From contig JAALGY010000050.1 in the NCBI GenBank assembly GCA_032358165.1, positions 1 through 29,977 of the forward strand: DNA of 29,977 nt. Reading direction: 5' to 3'. Source of the DNA: Diplosphaera chodatii. Its lineage: Eukaryota; Chlorophyta; Trebouxiophyceae; Prasiolales; Stichococcaceae. The position numbers and the translations under genes are program-made. Positions 20,001 to 27,850 of the stretch are shown piece after piece. Every line of letters begins with the position of its first letter. Position 1 is the stretch's first letter. The notes beneath the pieces are model-generated. The model was not told where the DNA came from, searched no databases, and saw only the letters and a program-made list of their open reading frames with translations.

Positions 20001-22611
20001 AGGCTGGTGTGATACTGGCAATATATATGCATACTGAACAGATGAACCGACACGCGTGTGTGGTGTATATGTCAGCCCACCATGTCTTCACTGTCCTGAA
20101 CAGGTGAACTGCCAGATCGGCTGTACAACCGCACCTGCGCAATGAGCCGATGGTTCCGCTCCAGGGTGGCGGTCCTGCTGCTCAGCACCTGCAGCGCACC
20201 CAGCGGGATCGGCTGGGAACCTGCTGCTGCATGTACAGGGCATCTGCGGCAGTACTGCCACAGTCCACCAGCACAGGCAGGCAGCGGGTCCAAGCCCAGC
20301 CGACCGTGGATGCATGTAGACTTGACAAACATTTGAGACATGGCAAAGAGTTCACATGAAGTGCCTACATGTGGTGTGTGTCGACGCTGCAGGCGGCTGC
20401 TGGCCCTGGGCTTCCACCTGCCGTAAAATTGAAATGAAGGCTGTCAGAAAAACAGCATTTGACGGTGAGGTCATCAACAGCTGCAGGCCCTCAGCAGGTG
20501 TTGAGCGACGCAGGTGCAGCAGTTGCAGGGCATGCCTCGCAACGGCAACCCTGCCACATGGGCACCATTATTGGCATGCTGAATCAACATGATGATGCAT
20601 CTGAGCACGCATGCTGGCTGCAACATAGTCTTTTGGGACCGCATGTGCACATCAAAACGGACCTGCTTGTCTGCAGTGCCACCGCTTGGGCTGGCGCTGG
20701 GCAAGCAGGCAGTTGCCGAGCAAGTGCGATCATCAACTGGCTGGTTGCCAGCTGTGGGAGTGCCTATACACATAAGCAGAGTGAGAGCATGTGCCGACTG
20801 AAACACCGCTTTTTGCGTGATCAGTCGTCAAGGTGCTGGTCCTCAGCAGACCCAACAGTAGCATGTACAACATGCGTGTGCTGGGCGATGCTACACAGGA
20901 AGCATGGTCTGGCACGCCAGCTGCATGGACACCTATAGCTCATGCATGGTGGTCCAGTGTGGCTGTGCGGACCTGGGAGCAAGTATGACATACCACTGTC
21001 GGCTGCGGCTGCAGAGTCAGATGTGGCGGCGCCGCCAGCGCCCGCCTCGTCTGCAGCCTGAGCGGCGGTGGGTGCTGCGGCTGCGCTGCTCGGCACGCCT
21101 GCAGCAGACACACGCACATCTGTGTTTACCTGAGCATGGCATTGGCGCCAGGCATCTGGGACAAAGCCTTTTCATATGTGTAGAAGTATGCCAGCTACAT
21201 ATCAGTGCTTCCATCTTCTGCCGCAGGTCAAGGGGACAGCCAGATGGTATGTCTTGGTTATTCATAGGTGCAGCAGGTATGCCAACTGCATGCGATGCAT
21301 GGTCTAATTTTCGTTGGGGGCAGACACTGGTCCTACCTGTGGAGGTCAGCACTGCCGCAGCTGGGTGTTGGTTGTTGTATTCCGCCTGTGGCACCATTGA
21401 CATGCAGGCCAGTGAGTCAAGCGGCATCCCCTGGAGGCAGCAACAGCGCTGGCCTTGGACAATGCAGCAGGTGTGAACAGCACAAAGCATGCCTCGGCTG
21501 CCCTGGCATTGCACACAGTGCTGATACTGGCCAACCTTGGCATGACAAAACCATGCGCTGGCTCAAAGATCACGGGTGCACAAGTCTAACAATTCCTTTC
21601 GACTTTTAGCACATGGAGGCTGAGCCGCACCTGGTCGTCAGCAGTGGCACTGCCTAGGCCGGCGTCCGTCTGGCGGGCGGAAGGTGGAGTTGTGCTGCCA
21701 ACGACTGCCTCGGTGCTGGCCTCGGGAGCGCCTGCACAGATGAGCAGGTCAGGCATGTGTCAGGTTCACATCCGTCACTGTGGTCTCATCAGCCACGAAC
21801 GAAGGTGCAAGTCTTGGCTGACCCTAGATGTAGCATGTACAGCATGCATGCTACCCGCTGTCCATTGATACAGTTGTAATATGGCAGCAGCCTGAACGCT
21901 GAGCGTTATGACACTGTGCAGAGGGTTGAGTAAGACGGACCGTCTGCGGCCGAGGATGCAAAGCCGGAGGTGGAGGCGTCGGCGGCCGCCACCTTGTCAT
22001 CATCTTGAGCAGCGGTGGGCGCTGCAGCACCTGTGCTCGGCATGCCTGCGTTTTGCACATGCATATGTGTGTAAGCAGAGCATCACATCATTGAGGGGCA
22101 TTGCACACGCCAGAGGCGACGCATGTGCAGGGCAAGCCTGCATATATAGGGAGCAGCTGTGTGTCAAATGCCACAGGTACTGGGTGCTGCCAGGTGTTGC
22201 CCATCAGCCGCACCGTCATCGGGTGGTGGCGTTGGCACTTCAGCGGCGCTGGGTCCGGCTGGGACGTCTGTATGGCACCGAAGGATTGGGTGTCAGGAAG
22301 CCAAGTCATCTCTGGGCCTTGTGTCAGCCTGAACAGGGCCAGCAGGCAGCAAGCATGGCAGACGTGGCAGGTGTCTCAGAGTGGCAGAGCAGGGCCTGAA
22401 GATGGTGACCTGTTGGGAGCGTCAGCAGTTGATCATCAGCTGGCTCTTGGTGTTGGTCACAATCATCCTGCAAAGACAACAGCAGACTCTTGAGTGTGCT
22501 GCTCGTGAGACTGAGAAGACAGTGTCTTCTGTGCTTGCTTCGACACAACCTGTGATCTGATTCATTGCACACCTGGTGCTGGCTGCCGGCGCCAGCAGGC
22601 GCCATGAGCAT
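9991..22611 (-). CDS. Large multi-UBL / LAGLIDADG fusion protein (about 36 exons, about 2,005 residues)
   Basis: Function unknown. In order: short N-terminus; duplicated Ala/Pro/Ser linker exons; three divergent ubiquitin-like domains (residues about 322-439, 440-564, 565-653); a helical region; a two-motif LAGLIDADG domain (about 901-1222); about 430 unrecognised residues; a Pro/Gln/His-rich tail. Exons, high to low: 22611-22573, 22467-22410, 22267-22214, 22045-21941, 21731-21631, 21430-21337, 21098-20994, 20763-20663, 20320-20221 (doubtful), 19977-19873, 19642-19542, 19382-19241, 19118-18907, 18694-18544, 18415-18192, 17947-17806, 17697-17283, 17159-16964, 16803-16548, 16079-15832, 15669-15572, 15423-15232, 15120-15003, 14880-14690, 14581-14462, 14412-14368, 14173-13891, 13689-13387, 13120-12872, 12708-12562, 12347-12069, 11512-10893, 10774-10697, 10578-10505, 10359-10311, 10213-9991. 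Phases close exactly. Exons below 19.4 kb are well supported, apart from the 14.4-kb pair. Those above 20 kb, including the start, are tentative. Confidence 0.72.
10150..10173. repeat. (CTG)8 microsatellite in the last predicted exon
   Basis: Eight CTG units followed by TTGCTG, read as poly-Gln on the minus strand. It lies in the predicted last exon (10213-9991) of the UBL/LAGLIDADG gene. That the same Gln-rich character is found here as in the exon at 10.9-11.5 kb supports one gene running to 9991. Confidence 0.85.
10893..11512 (-). other. Exon with Gln-rich and His-Gln repeat tail of the UBL/LAGLIDADG protein
   Basis: The first 130 codons read as an ordinary folded segment (for example DPNDLGSLRIELERP and LFSGDNLQVPLALCKYLRV). 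A Pro-rich stretch, two poly-Gln runs and a His-Gln repeat follow. The reading frame meets TAA at 10889-10891, but that TAA lies within CATGGTAAGC, a strong donor. Splicing there leaves two bases that match the phase of the exon at 10774. Both endings are possible: 1,865 residues if unspliced, about 2,005 if spliced. Confidence 0.75.
10955..11035. repeat. CTG/CAG microsatellites encoding poly-Gln
   Basis: (CTG)10 at 10955-10984 and (CTG)11 at 11003-11035 on the plus strand read as CAG (Gln) in the minus-strand gene. A CTGGTG hexamer run at about 10912-10946 next to them encodes His-Gln repeats. Uninterrupted triplets are prone to length change. Confidence 0.9.
12069..14412 (-). other. Conserved-looking but unrecognised C-terminal region of the UBL/LAGLIDADG protein
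   Basis: Exons 14412-14368, 14173-13891, 13689-13387, 13120-12872, 12708-12562 and 12347-12069 read cleanly, mostly in phase 0. Features seen: a Leu/Ala-rich helical stretch (LRFLEDVALAVRTLEEQAV), a basic patch (HGRKSKNKPEHE), an acidic-aromatic segment (CHDIIVDKYHDQFADSG) and a beta-rich segment (DPHTYFTLEFRIEAYHR). The clean frames and ordinary amino-acid make-up imply selection. I recognise no family. The join between 14462 and 14173 needs the small exon and a second-choice donor, so it is the weakest point here. Confidence 0.6.
14462..16079 (-). other. Two-motif LAGLIDADG homing-endonuclease-like domain
   Basis: LAGLIDADG proteins cut long DNA sites, or in some lineages help organelle introns splice. 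Two nonapeptides fit the motif, with the catalytic acidic residue at position 8: FIGAVMGDG (15886-15912) and MLGFFAADG (15063-15089), 134 residues apart, as in single-chain enzymes. After each motif comes a beta-strand pair and a helix typical of the fold. Examples are YSCTMAIFSRAFADSVMACG before motif 2, and YELSFYLVSSNTEMLQLFAE after it. Both Asp residues are kept, so catalysis is not excluded. Five spliceosomal introns cut the domain, which argues for a long-resident nuclear gene rather than a mobile element. No Hint/intein blocks were found around it. Assignment is by motif and strand order, not by alignment. Confidence 0.68.
16548..17697 (-). other. Helical segment between the UBL array and the LAGLIDADG domain
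   Basis: Exons 17697-17283 (3' part), 17159-16964 and 16803-16548. After the last UBL domain there is a Pro/Gly linker, then a segment with the acidic helix ELDKELAEVEELSAI, a Leu/Arg-rich helical region (LATRMARLDLLAQLSFHCQL) and another helix set ending in LPEW. All three exons are in phase and free of stops. No known domain was recognised. Confidence 0.65.
17560..17947 (-). other. Ubiquitin-like domain A (two exons)
   Basis: First half, exon 17947-17806 (142 bases, phase 0 to 1): HIEVFVSAMNKTYTATV, then helix AAALDSIMQQRTG. It matches the ubiquitin beta1-beta2-alpha1 order. Second half, from 17697: LPPGSFRMHTGTAPLR, LTLSEQGVQREQTLYLI and PHLRGG. This aligns with the ubiquitin segment from IPPDQQ to LRLRGG, including the terminal Gly-Gly. 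It is the clearest UBL in the array. Whether the Gly-Gly is processed cannot be told; sequence continues after it (AAPGGREE). Confidence 0.78.
18192..18694 (-). other. Ubiquitin-like domain B (two exons)
   Basis: First half, exon 18694-18544 (151 bases): RMRLRVTTLCAPAQTYNMEL and helix ALDVYLKLPAES. Second half, exon 18415-18192: LRLDLTLAEQGVHDARTLLL, then a Gly/Ser/Ala-rich linker that ends AADEQ. The exon starts with GCCGCCGCTGAC after the acceptor, nearly identical to domain A, which shows the two exon pairs are duplicates. No terminal Gly-Gly. Confidence 0.7.
18907..19382 (-). other. Ubiquitin-like domain C (two exons)
   Basis: First half, exon 19382-19241 (142 bases, the same length as in domain A): RWLVYVKYEDETYAIELDSD and helix ASAIYEQMWRRTG. 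Second half, exon 19118-18907: GHQLHADSGRLDRICSLKKQ and GVRDRQTLRLLPN, then an Arg/Ala-rich linker. Strand and helix order match ubiquitin; sequence identity is low. No terminal Gly-Gly. Confidence 0.7.
19542..22045 (-). repeat. Tandemly duplicated linker exons (three 105-base and three 101-base copies)
   Basis: 105-base exons: 22045-21941, 21098-20994, 19977-19873. They start G(V/M)P, as in GVPSSAAAAPTAAQ and GMPSTGAAAPTAAQ, and are phase 1 at both ends. 101-base exons: 21731-21631, 20763-20663, 19642-19542. Each adds 34 residues ending in ADDQ, ADKQ or ADEQ, phase 1 to 0. The two types alternate at a period of about 1.0-1.1 kb. A possible first-half UBL exon (21430-21337, ending HPAAAVLTSTG) precedes one pair. 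Identical lengths with diverged sequence indicate duplication of genomic blocks. The Ala/Pro/Ser make-up suggests flexible spacers. Confidence 0.65.
20130..20345 (-). pseudogene. Possible decayed ubiquitin-like segment
   Basis: Three pieces in ubiquitin order occur close together but in three different frames: a beta1-like QMFVKSTCIHGR, a beta2-alpha1-like VLVDCGSTAADALYMQQQ, and a post-loop piece IPLGALQVLSSRTATLERN. Read together they resemble a whole UBL without its middle intron, broken by two frame shifts. The phase-compatible exon 20320-20221 in the gene model overlaps it and reads a different frame, so one of the two interpretations must be wrong. Confidence 0.35.
22214..22611 (-). other. 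Tentative first exons of the UBL/LAGLIDADG gene
   Basis: ATG at 22611-22609 (a second ATG two codons later) opens a 13-codon exon (MLMAPAGAGSQHQ) ending at 22573. Exon 22467-22410 (DDCDQHQEPADDQ) and exon 22267-22214 (VPAGPSAAEVPTPPP) follow in matching phase. No upstream exon was found that extends the frame more convincingly, but the make-up is low-complexity and the true start could lie further upstream. Confidence 0.35.
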
Positions 22612-22620
22612 GGCGCCTGC
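22595..22620. repeat. 12-base palindrome over the predicted start codon
   Basis: GCAGGCGCCATG at 22595-22606 and CATGGCGCCTGC at 22609-22620 are exact reverse complements separated by two bases. Both candidate ATGs of the minus-strand gene lie in it. A stable hairpin could form around the initiation site in the transcript. Confidence 0.85.
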
Positions 22621-23160
22621 TCTGTGTGATGTGGAATACACCTGTATGCAGTTGTACTGAATCAGCCTCCTTGTAGCAACGTATCTCAAGCACACATCAG
22701 AAGTTTTTGCAATTCAAACGCCCAGGGTGCTCAGCATCGGGCCAGCTTCGCACCACTACATGGGCCGGCTGTTTGAAAAGTAATTGTGACTTCACGGAGC
22801 GCCTGCTCGCAGCAAGCAGGAACCTTTGCAGGCGCAGGCCAGAGCAAGGCCTGGAGGCAACAAGCACATCACGCTGCTCTAGTGCACAGATCAGCGGCTC
22901 ACTTGCCCGACCAGTCCGACTGCAACTGCACACCTGAGTCGACGTTTCACGGCTGGCCGCTGGGCGATGCTTCTGATGGCCTGCACGTCATCAGTGCGAT
23001 GTCATTGAAGCACTGGCAGCGCCTGCACGGCTGGCAACAGGCAGCCAAGTCATGCAAGCACCTTCGTCGGTGGGCGAGCCCACACGATCCGCCGGTAAAA
23101 TCAGCAGCGTCACACGGCCATGCACACCTGAGCAGTCAGAGGTGATGCAGATGTAGGTCT

Positions 23161-23379
23161 GTGTGGCAGTGCACTGCGTTTGAAGTCAGCTGCGAGCAGA
23201 TTCTGTGGCGATACGCCACGCGCTGGCAGCTCCTTTCAAACGTTGCAGGGTATAAGCCACCAGATAAAGTACTGGCGGCACCTGGCACTCTACCTCCAGC
23301 AGGTGTGAATTACCACAGGCACCAGCTGACGGGCAGCCTGGTAGGCAAAGTGGAATTGCCCTTGTACTCAGCACACTGA
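23161..23379 (+). CDS. Candidate exon, unknown protein
   Basis: Reads as ordinary protein with aromatic and charged residues (CEQILWRYATRWQLL, GYKPPDKVLAAPG, LTGSLVGKVELPLY) and ends in TGA at 23377-23379. An upstream plus-strand stretch near 22.96-23.10 kb (HWQRLHGWQQAAKSCKHLRRW) could belong to the same gene. No start, domain or exon chain was found. Confidence 0.25.
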   Translation: MWQCTAFEVSCEQILWRYATRWQLLSNVAGYKPPDKVLAAPGTLPPAGVNYHRHQLTGSLVGKVELPLYSAH

Positions 23380-25619
23380 ATTGTGCTTCATCAATGAGTT
23401 TGATGCTCATGAGCAGACGACTGGCATAGATACATGCAATGCACTGACGTAGAGTGCAGTGGCCTGACCGTAAGACCAGCATTGCTGGAAGCGCACTGCC
23501 TGCTCCGTGTAACGAGGGCGGCGCCAGCAGCAACACCATGCCGCTGAAGCTTTATGTGCAGGCAAGCGAGCAATGATACGGTGCTGGAGAGGCGCTGGCA
23601 GATGGCTGCAGAAGCAACACTGCATGCGGCGTGCGCATACCGGTACCACGCAAGCACTCGCCTAGCTGCATAATCATGAGGACCTGACGCCTGCCGGTAT
23701 GCGAGCTTGCTGCCGCCAGTCAGCTGCCCTTGATTCAGGCCGTCACCGTTGTGCATCCGACTGCTCCATGATGCGATGCCTGCTGGCCACATACATGCAC
23801 ACAGTACCGTGGCCGCACCGCACAGCAGATGATGATCGAGCATCCAGTGCTCCTGCTCTAAAAACCTGTGGGTTGTGCGACCCTGCAGCAGTGGTGTGCA
23901 CGGCCTAAAGAGGTCCAGAAGGCAATGGCAGCAGCTTTTTGCATCGGGAGCGGGGTGGCCTGTCTCCTGCGGCTTTCAATCTCACCACAGCGGCATTGTA
24001 CGAAAAGGTGCGGGCCCAACTGTGTATCAACCGTCGCACAGACACAGTGTCATTGTATGTCTGCTGTCAACCACGTGCAGTGAAGAATGCGCAAATCCAT
24101 GCTCGTGGATGATCACGTAGCTGCTCACCACAGCTGCAGGGTTATCACGTAGCTCCATGGCCAACTGCGTCTTGTCATGTCCATCCGTCCAGCAGCTGGA
24201 TCTTCGAGCCAACATTGAACACTACCAGTGCCCGTGCGACCCAACGACGAATCTCTGCTGCTGCCAGGTGAGACGTGCTCAGCCGCCACATTTGCTGCTT
24301 CATCTGGCGTGCTGCTCTGCACAGCGGTGAGTCAGATGGCATGTGCGTCGCCCTACTTGCTCACCCTGACATAACACCCTCTTGCTGAGCCTCGATCACG
24401 CCGAGTGCAGGCCAGCATCCCCATTTCGGGCCAGCAGCTGCAGTCACTGCAGCCGCCTGGGGCACCAACACACAGGCTGGCACGGGGAGCATACCACAGC
24501 CAGCTGATCATTCTGATACCTATTACGAGTGCCGTGGCCTGTCTGGCTGCAGCCGCTGTGTTCCAGTGCCGTGCTTGGCAGTACATACAATGCAGTGTAC
24601 TAGACCCGGGCCTGCTGGCACAAAGTTTGCTCTGATTGTTGGCAGTTGGCATTTCTTACAACATCACACAGGAGCGTTCTCATCCAGCGGCCTCCGAGGT
24701 GCAGCGCTTGACGGCACCATTTGCATGGTGAAATGCATTGGCGGCTTCTGGCAGCACGACATCAGAAGCAGCAGCAACAATGGCGACAGCAGCGGGCATG
24801 GCAGGCCACAGCAACAACATACGTGCGGCTCCATTTGGCTGGTCAGGGATGTATGTCACTATATACGATTTGGTGTGCCCATGTGTGGCATGAAAGCTGA
24901 CTCTCGGCATCTTGGCGGCATAGCAGCCAGGTGAAATGCCTGTGCCGCCTGCACTGTGAAGTGCTGCTGGCTCCTACGTATGCAGGTGACTGGCACCGAG
25001 CGTTTCAACAGAAACACAGATGCACGTCTGCCATGATTGAGCCTGCAAGGTGCGTGGCTACATTACAAGGACGGATCACCATTATTTGGGCATTTCGTCC
25101 ATGAGCTGCAGTGGAGCTTCAGCACATGTCCATGAGCAACAGAGGATTCGAAAGGCGCAGGCAGGCTCGATCACATGCGCTCAAGATCTCCAGCCACTGA
25201 AATCATGATGCGCATGATGGTACGCCTTTCTACTGTGTCCAAGGTAAAGGTCCTGTGCACACAGCGGGAGCAACTCGCATCAGCACACCTGCAGAATCCT
25301 GCTCACCAGCTGGCGTGCCTAGCATACACTGAGCTGCGCTGGGCTGCTGCAGTGCGGTGCGGGCGCCGGGGACATGCCCAACTATGGCGCATGACCTAGC
25401 ACCACACCCTCGAAAAGCTGCGCCCCAGCTGTAGGTTGAGACACATCGCGAGCCTCAATATCACTTTCGCAACAGCGAGCTGGAACGAGTGCAGTGCATG
25501 GTGGAAGGCAAGCGGCGTCGCCCGCGCCAAGCTGTGAGCCCTGAAACCCTTTTGGACCGCCAAATGCAGACCCTGCAACACTGCTGCCAGGTGTGGCTGG
25601 ATGAAAGCCGTGGCCGCAG

Positions 25620-25780
25620 GACCCACTGTGCAAGTCTGGCTTGTGGATCTGCGTCTGCAGGGCACAAGGAAGGCGCACACAGCGGTCCTGGGCGCCGCTG
25701 TTGCCGCCAGCTTTGCGCGCCATGGCTGGCTGTCAGACATCACAGCGACCGTCGTTGCCACAGCTGCACTGGCTACATGC
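25620..25780 (+). CDS. Candidate exon with a UBL-like first strand
   Basis: After the acceptor CCGCAG the frame reads TVQVWLVDLRLQGTRKAHTA, then a helix-like AVLGAAVAASFARHG. The strand-strand-helix order recalls the first half of the UBL domains in the neighbouring gene, but on the opposite strand. The 3' boundary is not clear. The similarity is by eye and could be chance. Confidence 0.2.
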
Positions 25781-26355
25781 ACTACAAGGCACAGCCTTGC
25801 AGAGGTTCCGGCTTGCACCACCATTGGTGTCGCAGGCGGTGTAGCCGACCATGTGCACAACTGGTACGCTTGGCATCAGCCATGTACAGCACCCCTGCAA
25901 TTCCTGCCTGCCTGGCGTCCATGCGTTCTCAAACGGTTCCATTCGTTGGTGACCATGTGCGATGCATTATTTGCACCAGTCGAAGGTGTGTTGTGGCAGC
26001 AGGTCAGCGGCGCAGTCTGTCCACTAAAACCCGCTCTTGATCGCATGGCAGCTGGCACCTGTGGCACCTGATTCAGCAAACTTCAAGGCTATATGGGGCT
26101 TGGCGCAGTGCAAGCCTTGATCATGCTGCACACCAGTGGTAGCCCTTGAACACCTGGAAACATGGCAACCATTCCATCAATGTGGCAAAGTGCAGGCAGA
26201 TGACACAAGTATACAACTCAGCGGCGGCAGCCAATCTCAGTAACCGGCGTGCTACATCAGCAGGTGTGTCTGCTCCTTGAAAGCTGATGATATACTGCTG
26301 TCAACCATCGCAGGTGTCAGCTTTCCTGCGGAACAGTACTCTGGCATGTGTGCAG

Positions 26356-26484
26356 ATAGATGCAAATGGTGACTACCCAGTGGGTAGCGCTGCACCTGGA
26401 CGGCAGACCACAGCTGTCAGGGCCCAGCGTGAGCGCACATTGTTAGCCATCGTGCTAGGGAACATGACAACCGCCTCAAGGCGG
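26356..26484 (+). CDS. Candidate exon, unknown protein
   Basis: Preceded by TGTGCAG and followed by GTGCAA. It reads 43 codons without a stop, including IDANGDYPVGSAAPG and RTLLAIVLGNMTTASRR, with a balanced amino-acid make-up. No family recognised. Confidence 0.25.
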
Positions 26485-27139
26485 GTGCAAGCTTGCAAGA
26501 TTCGGGCTGCCAGCAGGTGTGGTACCTGCCCGCCAGTCTGCAGCATGTGCATGTGCAATGCACTTGTTGCTGGGATGCAGACGCACACTCCTTGATGCAC
26601 CCCGCTGCATCCATGTTGTGCGTGTACGTACCTGGAACAAGCTGTCGCCTGTGATTGAGTGCACCTGGCTCTGCAGGCGTGTAGATGTGTTCGCTTCTGG
26701 TGGACAGCTGCAACATATCATGCCTCAGTGGTGGTCGTGGATAGCAGCGTGCGGGCTGCAGTCCTGCCAGCATCAGCGCCGGCGCGGACCAACGGTATAT
26801 AGTTGCTTGACCATCTGTGCAGCCTGCTGGGCTCTGCAACCCCTGTGCACCCTTGTGACATCTCATGCACGCATGCGTCACTCCTGATGTCACTACCGCC
26901 TGATTGCAGCATGTGGCACAACCGCCGGCGGCGGTGTTGTCGAGGCCGCTGATGCGGCAGCTGCTATGAGGAGCCGCACGCCGTGTAGCATGCCCAGGAC
27001 TGCTGGCTGTTCCACGCGGCTGCAGCGGGTGCAACTGCACTGTCCATGTGCTTGGTGCGGAGCTGTGGCGCCGGCACTGTGCGCGGAAGCCTCGACCACT
27101 GTCGTCAGACATGCTCAGCTTCCCGCAATATTACTGCAG

Positions 27140-27274
27140 GTGACGGCACGCAAGCAGCAGCAAGTGCCGCTGGGTGGCCTGCCACTGCACTGCCAGGTGG
27201 GCCAGAGCCCGGGTTTGTGCTTGATGCCGAGCACGCCTTAGGGGTGCAGATCCGCAGGGTCTATGCTGCAGCTG
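27140..27274 (+). CDS. Candidate linker-type exon, phase 1 at both ends
   Basis: Between ACTGCAG and GTCTGC lie 135 bases in phase 1-1, the same symmetry as the 105-base linker exons of the minus-strand gene. It reads GDGTQAAASAAGWPATALP, then FVLDAEHALGVQIRRVYAAA. The Ala/Gly/Pro part resembles those linkers. It may mark an oppositely oriented relative, but no partner exons could be joined with confidence. Confidence 0.25.
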
Positions 27275-27678
27275 GTCTGCATCAGGCCAGTGACTCAGGT
27301 CACCATTGTTGCAGGTAGATGGCGACACTACTGGATGGCATCCGAGCAGCACCCCGCGGCCGCCACACATGCGGTGGCTGGCTGCCACGGCGGCTGGATG
27401 CTTCGGAAGGTGAGAGTGTGCGTTCTTGCAGCGCAGGCTGACATGGCTGCTGCCCACAGTCGGCAGGTGTGGTGCTTGCAGGCTGTGCATGTGCCTCTCG
27501 TCATGCAGCTACGTCACAAGATTACGTACATCTGCAGTTGTACACCTATGACGTAGCAACGGTGCGAGCATGCAGGCTCAGCCTTCCGTATGCCCAGCGC
27601 CTCACTCCATTGCTGCCGGTGTGGTGCAGCTCAAGTCGGCAATGCTACACACAATACACTATGACGACGCACACTACG

Positions 27679-27850
27679 CAAACCGTGTGCAAACCGTACC
27701 CAAATGTCTTGCTTTGCACATGGTGCAGGCAGGTGACCTATGGCCTTGAGTAGGAGTTTAGGTAGGGGGTTGGGTACGGTGTGGGTGTGGCCTGATGAAT
27801 ATTGCCTACGGTATTTGGGCAGTCGGCATTTGAGTACGGTACACGTAACG
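27679..27850. repeat. Cluster of CCGTAC / GTACGG words with a 9-base inverted pair
   Basis: GCAAACCGT occurs twice at about 27678-27696, and ACCGTACCC at 27693-27701 is the reverse complement of GGGTACGGT at 27772-27780. Further GTACGGT/CTACGGT copies follow up to about 27.84 kb in a G/T-rich stretch. It could be a protein-binding or element-end sequence. Confidence 0.5.

Noticed and set aside
25396..25860. Long minus-strand open frame (154 codons)
   Set aside because: It is rich in Ala/Cys/Arg/His with no domain, and it overlaps the more protein-like plus-strand candidate exon.
26893..27112. Minus-strand start codon and Ala/Pro-rich exon upstream of the UBL gene
   Set aside because: The opposite strand gives an equally plausible Ala-rich reading, and no phase-compatible chain to the UBL gene could be built.
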